From assembly GCF_008831285.2 (NCBI RefSeq), contig NC_045146.1, forward strand, positions 8,382,972 through 8,446,971: 64,000 bases of DNA. The letters are read 5' to 3'. This document shows, piece by piece, positions 12,401 through 21,261 of this stretch. A program made the position numbers and the translations under genes. Position 1 is the first letter of the stretch. The number at the start of each line of letters is the position of its first letter. The notes beneath the pieces were generated by a model that worked only from the letters and a program-made list of their open reading frames with translations, ran no database searches and was not told the DNA's origin. The DNA is from Nymphaea colorata. Its lineage: Eukaryota > Streptophyta > Magnoliopsida > Nymphaeales > Nymphaeaceae.

Positions 12401-13829
12401 CCACTTGGTTGGGTCGAAGTGGGTCTACACTGTTAAGTACAAACCAGATGGTAGCATTGAAGGGTACAAAGCACGATTGGTGGCCAAGGGGTTCAGTCAG
12501 AAATATGGGATCGACTACTTAGAGACGTTTGCTCCTGTTGCAAAGATGAAGACTATTAGAGTTATTATTTCATTGGCGGTGCTGAAGGGTTGGGAGATGT
12601 GCCAACTTGATGTAAAAAATACCTTTCTCAATGGAGATCTCGAAGAGGAAGTGTACATGTGCATGCCACCAGGTTTTGAGAAGCCTGGAAAATGCTGTAA
12701 ATTGAAGAAAGCTTTGTATGGGCTGAAACAGTCTCCCCGAGCATGGTTTGAACGGCTCAGACTTGTTATGAAGAAACATGGCTACAAACAAGGAAATGGA
12801 GATCATACCCTGTTTGTAAAGAGAAGAGAGAGTAAAGTTACTCTACTATTGGTTTATGTTGATGATATGATTGTTACAGGTGATGATAAGGAAGAGATAG
12901 CAAGATTAAAGGGTTTACTATCTACTGAATTCGATCTAAAAGATCTTGGTAAGCTGAAGTATTTTCTGGGTATTGAAATTGCTAGATCAGGTACAACTCT
13001 TGTACTTAGTCAAAGGAAGTATACCCTGGATCTACTAAAGGAGACAGGAAAACTGGGATGCAGACCAGCCTCTACTCCTATAGATGCTGGGCATAAACTT
13101 GGTAGCAAAGATGGAGAACTGTTGGGTGAAGAAGCTAAAGGGAGATATCAACGTCTAGTTGGCAAACTGATTTATCTCACTCTGACTAGACCTGATATCA
13201 CATTTGCTGTAAATGTGATGAGCCAGTTCATGCATGCACCTACAGATATGCACTTGAAGGCTGTAGATAGAATTTTGTGCTACTTGAAGAAGAATCCCGG
13301 AAAGGGACTTCTATATGTGCAACAAAGATCTATTGAAGTTGAAGGGTATTCTGATGCAGACTGGGCAGGCTGTATTGACACCAGAAGATCTACTTCAGGA
13401 TACTGCGTCTACTTGGGGGGAAATTTGGTTGTTTGGAGAAGCAAGAGACAAGATGTGTGTTCCCGCTCGAGTGCAGAGGCTGAATATAGGGCTGTGGCTA
13501 CTGGGGTATCAGAATTGTTATGGCTGAAGATCTTACTGACAGATATTGGAATAGAGATTGAAGGGCCTATGAGGATGTATTGTGATAATAAGTCTGCAAT
13601 TAACTTGGCTAACAACCCGGTTCTTCATGATCGAACAAAGCATGTGGAGATCGACCGTCACTTCATCAGAGAAAGAATTGATGCTAAGGAATTAACGCTA
13701 CCTTACATGAAGTCTGAAGACCAAACTGCTGATGTCCTAACCAAGGCCTTAAGTGTAACTCTATTTGAGAGAAATGTATCCAAGTTGGGCATGTTTGATA
13801 TGTATGCCCAACTTGAGGGGGAGTGTTGA
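9480..13829 (+). CDS. Ty1/copia Gag-Pol polyprotein, intact, 1449 aa
   Basis: I choose ATG 9480 (MADSSSSSV) because the sister element starts at the equivalent MAASSSS; an in-frame ATG at 9447 would add 11 residues. Order: Gag of UBN2 type (about 30-240), CCHC knuckle CTHCKKLGHTRDFC (251-264), aspartic protease WIVDSGATHHM with D347, GAG-pre-integrase HERLGHL (H484), integrase core with D543 (HSDVWGP), D606 (FRSDNA) and E642 (NGVAERKN), a D-D35E spacing. RT follows, with YVDDMIV at D1128-D1129, then RNase H with YSDADWAG at D1292. No internal stop or frameshift. The stop TGA at 13827-13829 lies inside the first bases of the 3' LTR. The family makes virus-like particles, cDNA and integrates it. 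All catalytic residues seen are normal, so the protein is probably functional. Confidence 0.95.
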   Translation: MADSSSSSVNTTLPDVVSARTDHVPVQVTTIQLTKENYSRWSAAITMGIAGRGRIAYVNGRKVEPAADSLFWDTWFLEDNQVKTWIVNSVSPDIQPLILRKKTARDMWIILEQMYGQKKRKVRVYQLMKDVYSLRQGALSVADFYAALKSKWEDLDYHSDIPWRCPHDQMQYMTDKWENRVFLFLSGLNDDFENIRSQILNSDESFSIEDVYSRVEAEEQRRLLSSGRKGEEQSAYVSRAPVGTPRSSRKCTHCKKLGHTRDFCWDLYPEKKDSRGRSSSGKKPVSSATSLSDGKGSISAEQIHELRAYLSKIDVGQADTPDEVKINQALAVSGGEGTSSMGEWIVDSGATHHMTGNPKLFHDYKLSSGKERVSLADGSFTSVAGKGSLSLLNNFLVHDALHVPHFPLNLLFVSKITKELKCELIFSEKRCVLQDLVTGKKIGIGLVSDRLYRLPIRVVTALMSAVSRTEKKEEECRQLFLFWHERLGHLPFGILKHLFPELCSSLNISMLSCDVCQFAKHVRASYPISNSRSNKAFSLVHSDVWGPSGIHSRGGFQYFITFIDDYSRCTFVYLLKDRSEVPHIIETFILLVENQYGNSVKTFRSDNAREYLCLTVEEFFRKRGIVHETSCSYIPPQNGVAERKNRQLLNVTRAILFQRHLPKYYWGDAILTSVYLINRMPSRVLKGRTPYSMLPGSSQPFHLPPRVFGCVCFIHNHSPNVKKLDPKSIKGVFLGYSSTQKSYKCLDPTTGRLHITKDVTFLEHVSYFGENSLQGEKLMSKEEYSPTQEIQFTDFMDYRREENPVAKVLGKDEDGKDEEGTTTDVHEQENEGEHPLVTEQEGNHMFGQVYSRRRACTDKVIDDEEVTPNPNPTSSLDDPSRVQKQDVGKEKEDLPIALRKGVRSCTQHPIGNFVSYSRLSTDYKCFVSSLAVVVIPRNATEAQGDTKWSHAMKEEMEALDRNQTWEVVDIPEAAHLVGSKWVYTVKYKPDGSIEGYKARLVAKGFSQKYGIDYLETFAPVAKMKTIRVIISLAVLKGWEMCQLDVKNTFLNGDLEEEVYMCMPPGFEKPGKCCKLKKALYGLKQSPRAWFERLRLVMKKHGYKQGNGDHTLFVKRRESKVTLLLVYVDDMIVTGDDKEEIARLKGLLSTEFDLKDLGKLKYFLGIEIARSGTTLVLSQRKYTLDLLKETGKLGCRPASTPIDAGHKLGSKDGELLGEEAKGRYQRLVGKLIYLTLTRPDITFAVNVMSQFMHAPTDMHLKAVDRILCYLKKNPGKGLLYVQQRSIEVEGYSDADWAGCIDTRRSTSGYCVYLGGNLVVWRSKRQDVCSRSSAEAEYRAVATGVSELLWLKILLTDIGIEIEGPMRMYCDNKSAINLANNPVLHDRTKHVEIDRHFIRERIDAKELTLPYMKSEDQTADVLTKALSVTLFERNVSKLGMFDMYAQLEGEC
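13811..13823 (+). other. Polypurine tract of the young copia element
   Basis: The sequence acttgagggggag lies directly before the TG of the 3' LTR and within the last codons of the polyprotein. The same sequence with one change precedes the 3' LTR of the second copia element. Confidence 0.85.
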
Positions 13830-14063
13830 CGGGTTTTGTTGTTCGGGTCCGGATCCGTACCCGATCCGGTTTGTCCTAATTAGGACTACTTATACTTCTG
13901 TAAACCCTAATCTTTGTGTTAATGAAGTGTTGAAGAGAGAGAGTGTCTGGAGGCTAGTGGGCACCAGACCTCCTCACCCGTGGTTTTTCTTCCCTCGAGT
14001 CGAGGGTTTTCCACGTTACATCTGTGTGCTTTCTTCTACTCTCGTGCACATTTTGTTTCTACA
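13824..14063 (+). repeat. 3' LTR of the young copia element
   Basis: It is 240 bp, TGTTGACGGG to TTTCTACA, identical to the 5' LTR. It is followed by the target duplication GTAAT at 14064-14068. Confidence 0.96.
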
Positions 14064-14068
14064 GTAAT

Positions 14069-14509
14069 GAAGATTGCATCTCATTGAAACACAACATTTA
14101 GTGGAGTAGGAACCTAAGATCCTCAAGAATCCATTCTTCAATCATGAGAAGAATGCAGGGGCCTAAGTTGAACTTATTACTGCTTTGTTTTTTATTCTCT
14201 TCCCTTGAAATGTAGGGAGTGGTGTTCCCTTCCTCAATTTTTTTTTAAAATAAAGTCGATTTTCCATTTAACATCTCAATTTCTTTGATGGCTAGACTAG
14301 TCTTTATTCTCTGTTTGATTCATGCACTTCCTTTGCTGCCTTTTATACTGTGGCATCCTTTTTTTCAAAGTTGACATATGCTGCACTTTAATAGAGAAGG
14401 ATGACCATAAAGTCTTATGAAAGGAAATTTTCAAAGTTTTGTTCAAAATATAACAAAATTTTCAAGAATTTCAAAGGGCTTCAATAGGAAAAAAACATCA
14501 AATATTCTG
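14069..14509. other. Intergenic DNA right of the copia element
   Basis: This is AT-rich sequence continuing the target site split by the copia insertion. It has T- and A-runs and no recognised gene. Confidence 0.5.
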
Positions 14510-15420
14510 CTAAGCAATTTGACAAGTTCTCAATATTTGTGCCTTCGACACACAATTTTGCCTTCCAGCACACACAAGTAATTTTCAAAACTTTGTGTCT
14601 TTGGCATATAATTTTGTGCTTTGACACACAAAAGTTTACAAGTTTCCAAAATTCCATGCCTTTGACACACAATTTCATGTTTTGGTGCATACAAGTTTTC
14701 AAAATTTTGTGCATTTGACACATGATTTTGCACTTTGATGCACACAAGTTTACAAGTCTCTAAATTTCATGCCTCTGGCACACAATTTGTACATCAGCAC
14801 ATACAAGTTTCAAATTTCATACCTTAGTACATTATTTCATGCTTTCGCAAGGTGCTTTGACACATGATTTGGCTCTCTGACACATATTTTTGTACATTAA
14901 CACATGATTGTGTGTTTCGACAAATACAAGTTTTTAACTTTTTAGACTTCACACTTCAATGTAAAATTTCATGCCTTTGGTACATGATTTCACACTTTGA
15001 CACACACAAGTTTTCATATTTCATGCTTTGGTACATGATTTCATGGTTTCATGCCCCTTTTCAAGCTTCAACACATGATTTCACATTTTGGCACAAATTT
15101 TCATACCTCAACATGATTTTTGCTTCAACGCACAATTTTGTGCATGTAGCACATGATTTCACACTTCGGTGCATGCAAGCTTTTACAAGTATTTATGCTT
15201 AAGTGCATGATTTCGTGGTTCATGGGCTTTAGCACATGATTTTATGCTTCGGCACACATTTTCGTACCTCAATAGATGATTTTAGGCTTCATGGAAATTT
15301 CATATTTCATCACACACAAGTCACACATCGGTATACAATCTTATGCTTTGATATCCACAAGTACTCATGCACAAAAATTTCGCTCTTTGGTACATATGTA
15401 CATTCATGTTTTAGCTTGCA
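14510..15420. repeat. Degenerate tandem array built on CACA-ATTT-CAAGTTT motifs
   Basis: For about 900 bp the same short phrases return in loose order: gacacacaatttt, tttgacacatgattt, cacacaagtttacaag, ttcatgcctttg. Spacing between equivalent phrases varies from roughly 20 to 90 bases, so the array has decayed or was formed by slippage of compound units. Open frames through it, repetitive in C, H and M on the minus strand, are by-products. I do not recognise the satellite family. Confidence 0.7.
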
Positions 15421-15917
15421 AGGAACATGCATAAAACATCACATTTTAAAAGTCAGTTACATCATTTGTTAAAAGGTCTTTGCTAAGCGATCACATTTTG
15501 TATTTTGGTTGAGAAGATGTCAATGTGATCTCAATTTCTTTTCTAAGGAATAAACATTTTCTAATTAATTTTATAGCAATGGAACAATGGAAATCTCAAC
15601 TGGACCATAATATAAACTGTGATGATCTATTCAATGAAATTGAGGGAATCAATGTTTAGGAAATGTCACTAACTCTGATGGCCCAATGAATGTAGTGATC
15701 TACCAAAATCCATCTGGGAATAAAAATTTGAGTTGATCCGAGCAAAACATAAACTACATTGCAAAAAGAATGTTGAGAGATGGGCATAGGGCAAGCGTAG
15801 TAATCCCTCTAAATCATTGATCTAGAATACTAGGTGGGCATAAACTTTATTTCGTTTAGTGCATGAAGGGTATGACACACAAACAACTTTTTCTAGTGGA
15901 AATTTATGAGATGAAAT
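15421..15917. other. Intergenic DNA, possible decayed retroelement spacer
   Basis: No gene is seen. From about 15780 the text (gaatactaggtgggcataaac, then tgacacacaaac) loosely resembles the repeat at 54080-54350 and 57660-57920, suggesting one dispersed retroelement-derived family. Confidence 0.35.
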
Positions 15918-16443
15918 GAGTTGAAAGCTCGACAAAGTTGTATAGGACTACCAAAGTGGTACAGTTTTATAGTAGCATGTGGGGTGGTGAAGTTTTTTCC
16001 CTACATCGAGGTATGACATCTATTTACTGAAAATCAATGTATGGTTTTTTTTACTTCAGCTCAAACTAAATTATTCGAACTAATTCTATAGATGCAGAAG
16101 GAGAGTCTAGAGTATAAATATATGAAGACTTAGTGTGAATCGGGAAAATAGGCTTTATCTATGGGCCCAAAGGGAGGGGTTTGATTTTAGGGTAGATTGT
16201 GGGTGCCAGATCAGGAGAGTTGAAAGCTCGACAAAGTTGTATAGGGCTACCAAAGTGGTACAGTTTTATAGTATCATGTGGGGTGGTGAAGTTTTTTCCC
16301 TACATTGAGGTATGGCATCTATTTACTGATAATCGATGTATGTTTTTTTTTTTACTTCAGTTCAAACTAAGCTATTCAAACTAATTCTATAGAGGCAGAA
16401 GGAGAGTCCAAGCATAAACATATGAAGACTTAGTGTGAATTGG
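15918..16443. repeat. Direct duplication of about 229 bp, period 299
   Basis: The segments 15918-16146 and 16217-16443 share gagttgaaagctcgacaaag, accaaagtggtacagtttta, gtggggtggtgaagtttttt and catatgaagacttagtgtga. Identity is about 92 percent by eye. The core phrase accaaagtggtacag...ggtggtgaag resembles accaaagcggtggag...ggtggtgagg at 54260-54315, so both are probably members of one dispersed family. Confidence 0.85.
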
Positions 16444-16699
16444 GATCTCACCTATCCTTTCTAAAAACTTGAAAGGCCCAATATACTATGGACTGAGCCT
16501 GCCCTTATTTCCAAATCTAAAAAACGCCATTTCTTATAGAAACTTTTAAGAAAACAGAATTTTTACCTCAAATGTCAAAGGTTTGCATCAACAAACTGGT
16601 TCTGACAACTCTATGCCTTAATAAGCTTCTCTTTGATTATGCACACCTCTTCAAAATAATGTTGTAAAACTAAAGGGTCCTCTGTCTACTTGTCTCTAA

Positions 16700-17290
16700 T
16701 ATCATCCTAGTATATCGGCGAATGACATGGTCTACTGTACACAATTTTGTAGGGTGCCATCCCAATGCTTGAGTGGTAACTAGTATTATATGCAAACTCT
16801 GCCAACTTAACATGTCGATCCCAATCTCCTATCCATGCCAAAGAACAAACTCGAAGCATATCTTCAAGAGTCAAAATCGTTCTCTCTATATGCCCACCGG
16901 TTCGAGGATGGAACATTCATGTTGTAGGGACCTCCAAATTTATGAAGTAAATAATGGATCTCAGTCTGATACAATACTACATGATACTCCTTGCAATCTG
17001 ACTATCTCACCAATATATAAGTTAGCCAATGCATGTGCAAACTGAGACTTGCTGATTGGTAGAAAAGGAGCTGACTTAGTCAACTTGTCCATCACGGAGA
17101 TGGCAACATGTTGTCTCTTAGTTCTCAATAGTCCCATTATAAAACCCATGGTGGTATTGTCCCATTTCAATTGTGAAATTTCAAGATGTTGTAATAACCC
17201 AAATGGCCTTTGATGTTCCACCTTAACATTCTATCATATCAAACACCTAGCCACAAAATTAGCAATGTCAGACTTCATACCTGACCACAA
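16700..17290 (-). pseudogene. Ty3/gypsy integrase remnant, antisense and broken
   Basis: Read on minus, two separate frames give integrase pieces. 17221-16961 has the zinc-finger end (MEHQRPFGLLQHLEI) and core start (MGFIMGLLRTKRQ, IVRLQGVSCSIVSD). 16916-16707 has the E-region ([32 protein letters not shown]). A further frame at 17290-17234 keeps SGMKSDIANFVARCLI. The order is collinear with the Del/Tekay-like integrase at 540-1120, but frames are broken and the DPRF segment is lost. This is an old inactivated copy. Confidence 0.85.
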
Positions 17291-17419
17291 AATCAAACCC
17301 CTCCCTTTGGGCCCATAGATAGTACCGTTTGGCTTTGCCTCCATAGTACTACCTGATACATATTTTTTTTGTTGTATCGATGTTTCAGTGATATGTACTG
17401 ACCCTAGCCATGTGATCAG

Positions 17420-17596
17420 CAAGAGCAGGTGCTGAGGACCAAGATGATCCCAATTGTTAAAGTTGAATGGCTGCATCATGGAGTGACAGAGTGCACATGG
17501 GAGCCTAAAGCAAAAGATGCAATCTCGATATCCACACTATTTTCTCACCCTTAGGAAATCTCGAGGGCAAACTTTTTCTAAGGGTGGTAGAAAATG
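17420..17596 (+). pseudogene. gypsy chromodomain and polypurine tract, sense strand
   Basis: On plus, VLRTKMIPIVKVEWLHHG continues as TECTWEPKAKDAI, a chromodomain like that at 1590-1690, then a stop and the tract ttctaagggtggtaga before an LTR-like TGTAACACTCC at 17597. It faces the opposite way to the integrase remnant just upstream, so the two are not one collinear copy. Confidence 0.8.
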
Positions 17597-18863
17597 TAAC
17601 ACTCCATACTACAAGTTTTTTTTTTTTTAAGCCATGTGTGTGTGTGTGTATGTGTGCGTGTGTGTGTGTGTGTATATATATATATAAGCTGCTTCTTATA
17701 TATTGCTAATTTTAGTGGGCAACTTTCTCCTAGACTACTGTCTCTAGATGAGATTAGTACTTGTAATAAGCTTTCCAATGACACTAACCATGCTGACATT
17801 CAATCACGTATGGCGAAGAATTGATTTGTGGAAGTTTGAGTTCTTTAGAGAATTTTGGAAAATATAAATGCGACATCTATGAACGAACGAGCTGCTTATT
17901 TTAAAATATTGGGTACCCTTAAGGAATTTAGCTGTAAGATAATGTGTGAATTAGTAAATTGGTTAATCAGGAGATTAGTGATCTTGAGTAAGGTTAAGAT
18001 ATGCTTAATTATGAGTTAAGTATAAATTAACATTAATTAATTTATGCTTAATTGAAGGTAAATCATAATTAAAAATTTCTGAGATAAAATGTACAAAGAT
18101 AAGAAATTATATATTATAATTGAAAAAAAAAACAATTCAAGCTTGCGGGACCTCCATTCGCCACCGTGAGGAAGAGGAAGAGAAAGGGAGAGAAAGAGAG
18201 GGAAAAGGAGAGAGAAAGAGAGGGAGAGAGTTGGAAAGGGGGTTGGCCAAGAGAGGAGGAGAAGCTGGTGATCTTCGGAGCAGTTGTTTGGCAATTTTTA
18301 GACGGTTAAAAAGTTAAAAATCAGAGTTTATTTCAGGAATGGTGCGCTGGGGTTTGCCTTTTGCCTATGGAATAGATTTTGATTCGGTAAATATGTAACT
18401 TTGTGCCATATTCTAGGAATCGTGCCTTTTTCTAGTGCTTTATGTATTGGCATTTTTGCTTGATGAAAAACGGCACAGATGCGGATATTTTACAAACCCA
18501 CAATCAGCCAGTTTGTGAAATAGCCTTTTTGGGGCTTGTTTTTAGAGAAATTGACGTGACATATGCCATCTGCATGCTGAATAGTGGCAATAGCTTGAGC
18601 AGTTTTTGTCTTCCTAACTATTTTGCCAGTGGCCAGCGACTGCCTATGGCCAGTCAGCCATGATCGAGCTATGGCATACCTAGCCAGACCATAGCTGGCG
18701 CATGGCTAGGCACCACCGTTGGCTATAAACACGGCATGTTTTGTTTTCCTGAAGGGCGCCCATACACCTTCCCTTGTTTGGGTTTTTTGGGTTTGTGTGA
18801 TGTCATATCTTGTCATATTCCCTCGCCTGCTCAATTGCTGGATTAGTCATGCGGGCACCCTTA
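17597..18863 (+). repeat. Probable partial LTR of the rearranged gypsy remnant
   Basis: It opens with TGTAACACTCC after a polypurine tract. No matching TG...CA end is seen before the Harbinger-like element at 18864, so the LTR is truncated or interrupted by that insertion. It contains a GT/TA microsatellite, a purine-rich stretch (18165-18260) and a TATA-like ggctataaacacgg at about 18719. No gene recognised. Confidence 0.5.
17636..17690. repeat. (TG)n(TA)n microsatellite
   Basis: Mainly alternating TG with a few interruptions, followed by alternating TA. Confidence 0.95.
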
Positions 18864-19025
18864 GGGGCCGTTTGATGGCTGGAAACCATGGAAACGGAAA
18901 AAAATTTCCAGAAATATATTTCTGGAATTGAGAAATAGGAAAAAAAATTTCATATTTCCAAAACAAGCTTGTGTTTGTTAAGTAAGAAATATTTTTCCGG
19001 AAAGAAATTTCGTCGTTTGGTAGAA

Positions 19026-19217
19026 ATGGAAGAAGGGAAGGAAAGGGAAGGGAAGGGAAGGGAAGGGAAGGAGGAGGAGGAGGAGGAAGAAGGGAAGGGA
19101 AGGGAAGGGAAGGAGGGAGGAGGAAGAAGGAGGAAGAAGGGAAGAGAAGGGAGGAGGAGGAAGAAGGGAAGGGAAGGGAAGGAGGAGGAAGAAGGGAAGG
19201 GAAAGGAAGGAGGGAGG
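19026..19217 (+). repeat. Polypurine block, GGGAA/GGA units
   Basis: About 190 bases contain almost only G and A on plus (gggaagggaagggaagg, gaggaggaggagg, gaagaagg). It is the left arm of a possible foldback with the pyrimidine block at 19298-19863. Confidence 0.95.
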
Positions 19218-19297
19218 ATTTGGGGAAGAGGCGTCAGGCGGTGCCATTGGCGGCGGCGGCGGGGGACGTGGGGAGGTGCCCTGGCGTGCCCTCCTCC

Positions 19298-19863
19298 CCT
19301 TCTTCCCCTCTTCTCCCTCTTCCCCTTCTTCCCCTTCTTCCCCTCTTCTCCTTCCCCTTGCGTGCCCTCCTCCCCTTCTTCCCCTCTTCCCCTCTTCTCC
19401 TCTTTCCCTTCTTCCCCTCTTCCCCTCTTCTCCCTCTTTCCCTTCTTCCCTTCTTCCCCTCTTCTCCTTCCCTCCTCGTGCCATCCTCCCCTTCTTCCCC
19501 TCTTCTCCCTCTTCCCCTTCTTCCCCTCTTCTCCTTCCCTCGCGTGCCCTCCTTCCCTTCTTCCCCTTCCCCTCGTGTGCCCTCCTCCCCTTCTCCCCTC
19601 TTCCCCTCTTCTCCTTCCCTCCTCCCCTACTTCCCCTTCTTCCCCTCTTCCCCTTCCCTCCTCGTGCCCTCTTCTCCTTCCCTCCTCGCTGTGCCCTCTT
19701 CCCCTCTTCTCCTTCCCTCCTCACCGTGCCCTCCTCCCCTTCTTTCTCCTCCATCCTTCCCTTCCTCCTCCCTCCTTCCTTCCCTTCCTCCTCCTCCTTC
19801 CTCCTCCTCCTTCCTCCCTTCCTCCTCCTCCTTCCTCCTCCCTCCTTCCTTCCCTTCCTCCTC
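19298..19863 (+). repeat. Polypyrimidine block, CTTCCCCT units with repeated CGTGCCCTCC
   Basis: About 570 bases are nearly all C and T (cttcccctcttctcc, ccttcctcctcc), punctuated by recurring cgtgccctcc or cgtgccctctt every 60-100 bases. That higher-order spacing suggests tandem growth of a longer unit rather than simple slippage. Confidence 0.9.
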
Positions 19864-20056
19864 CAACTGTCACAAAAATATTTCATGAAAATTTTTCCAT
19901 CCCTCTGGCTGGAAAAATTTTTCCAGAAATATTTTGCCGTTTCCACTTTTAACAGTAAAAAAAAAAAAATTCTAAGTTTGATGAGAAGGAAAAATTTTAA
20001 AATTTTGAAATTTTTTTCCACTGCTACAATGGATTTCCAGGGCATCAAACGGCCCC

Positions 20057-21161
20057 TTAGGTAGGGCTGTTCAACGAGTCGAGCTACTCGAGCTCGACTC
20101 GTATGTTTAAACGAGCTGCTTATGTTCAGATGAGAAAGCGCCAAAGCGAGAAAAATTTTAGGGTTTCCTCATTTCCTTTTTTCGTTTTCATTCTCACTTC
20201 TCCCTCTCTGAGCTCTCTCCGACTCTCCCTCTCTCGCCTGATGCGGACGCCTCTCGGTCTCTCCGACTTTTCCTTCTCCTCTCTTCTCTAGTTCTCCCGT
20301 CTGGGAGTCTCCGACATCTGCAGGAGGAACCAGTCATCCGCGGGCCGCGTCCATGGGCCACTTCAGCCTTCAAGGTCAGTCGGCTGCTCTGCCTTCAGCT
20401 CAAGGTGAGGTCTTCCACTTCTCAGTCTCCAGTTCTGTCACTCTAGTTCTCCCATCTTGAACATGTAGTTGATAGACTTAGAATATCTATCTTCGCGTGC
20501 ATGTAACTGGAGTTTGTTGATGTTATGTAGTTATTTTTGGGGATTCATTTATGATAACGATATGGGTGTTATGTAGATAGGTTTTATGTTTCTTTTAAGA
20601 GTTAAAGGAATAATCTCGATGGATCTTTCACCCAAAACCGTGAACAGGATCGGCTATTGTTGTAGTTGATTTTCTAGCGATTTCATCTGTTTTTTACCCA
20701 TTTCTTGTTGGATTCCTAACACAGTTGTGATCTAGTGTATAACAACTGATTTGAATGTTAACACATTGTCTTCAGACGGGATTTTGCCAGAAAATGCAGT
20801 GTTTTGTGCAGTTCTTCCGTCAACATAGAAAGTTATGGCTTAGCCCAATTTTTGGTGCTTACATAAACCAGAAAAGTGTTTTGTACTTTACCTTCCTCTT
20901 TTTATAGTTTTCAACAGTTTATGCAGGATGCATGGTCTGTCAGAATGTGAATATTAATATTCTTTTGTTAGTAGAAGTCACTTTTGTTGGTTTGAGCTAC
21001 AAGATATACCTCGCAAAGGTATTTCAGGGACTTAAAAAAATGAATAGCCCATAAAGTTTCAAATGTTTGAGGCTTGAAAGATATTTGTTCATGGAAAAAA
21101 GATCTAAGAGTTGATTCTTGGCAAGATGATTACACTAGAAAGACTTTTTGTTCATGAAAAA
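20057..21161. other. Leader-like CT-rich DNA up to the gap, no coding region
   Basis: It starts with the hairpin at 20075-20101. It then has a CT-rich stretch (20160-20300) that looks like a plant 5' untranslated exon, a donor-like caaggtgagg near 20401, and T-rich intron-like DNA to the gap. If a gene started here, its coding part is lost or lies elsewhere. No protein match seen. Confidence 0.45.
20075..20101. repeat. Perfect 11-bp hairpin, CGAGTCGAGCT with 5-nt loop
   Basis: The arms CGAGTCGAGCT (20075-20085) and AGCTCGACTCG (20091-20101) are exact complements around actcg. It lies 16 bases right of the Harbinger-like target duplication. Confidence 0.9.
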
Positions 21162-21261
21162 NNNNNNNNNNNNNNNNNNNNNNNNNNNNNNNNNNNNNNN
21201 NNNNNNNNNNNNNNNNNNNNNNNNNNNNNNNNNNNNNNNNNNNNNNNNNNNNNNNNNNNNN
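21162..21261. other. Assembly gap, 100 N
   Basis: The run of exactly 100 N is a conventional placeholder. Its right flank starts inside the LTR of the minus-strand gypsy element, at a point equal to 29949 in the other LTR. Confidence 0.99.

Larger units (their letters stand above)
8739..14063 (+). mobile_element. Complete, young Ty1/copia retrotransposon (5325 bp)
   Basis: The element has LTRs of 240 bp at 8739-8978 and 13824-14063 that appear identical base for base, a 5-bp target duplication GTAAT (8734-8738 and 14064-14068), a primer binding site TGGTATCAGAGC right after the 5' LTR, a polypurine tract before the 3' LTR, and one uninterrupted polyprotein. Integrase before RT places it in Ty1/copia. 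Identical LTRs mean insertion too recent for a substitution to accumulate in 240 bp. Everything needed for autonomous movement is visible. Its LTR and protein are clearly related to the decayed element at 37429-42862. Confidence 0.96.
18864..20056. mobile_element. Non-coding PIF/Harbinger-like TIR element (1193 bp)
   Basis: The left end GGGGCCGTTTGATGGCTGGA and the right end, read on minus, GGGGCCGTTTGATGCCCTGG form a terminal inverted repeat of about 20 bp with few mismatches. Both sides are flanked by TTA (18861-18863 and 20057-20059), the 3-bp target duplication of PIF/Harbinger. Subterminal regions contain small palindromes (ccagaaatatatttctgg). No transposase is encoded. The interior is a purine-rich block followed by a longer pyrimidine-rich block, so long frames there are low-complexity artefacts. 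It probably inserted into the gypsy remnant to its left. Confidence 0.85.

Noticed and set aside
14510-15420. Possible CRISPR-like or regularly spaced repeat array
   Set aside because: Repeat units are degenerate with irregular spacing, in a plant nuclear context.
14481-15472. Cys/His-rich open frames (for example a repeated KIMCQMHK type on minus), at first suggestive of a zinc-binding repeat protein
   Set aside because: Both strands give such frames because of the underlying CACA/TTTG tandem phrases. There is no start context, splice signal or known fold.
18969-20144. Long open frames on both strands through 18969-20144 (up to 388 codons)
   Set aside because: They translate purine and pyrimidine repeats into Gly/Arg/Glu or Pro/Ser/Leu runs with no domain, and lie inside a non-coding TIR element.
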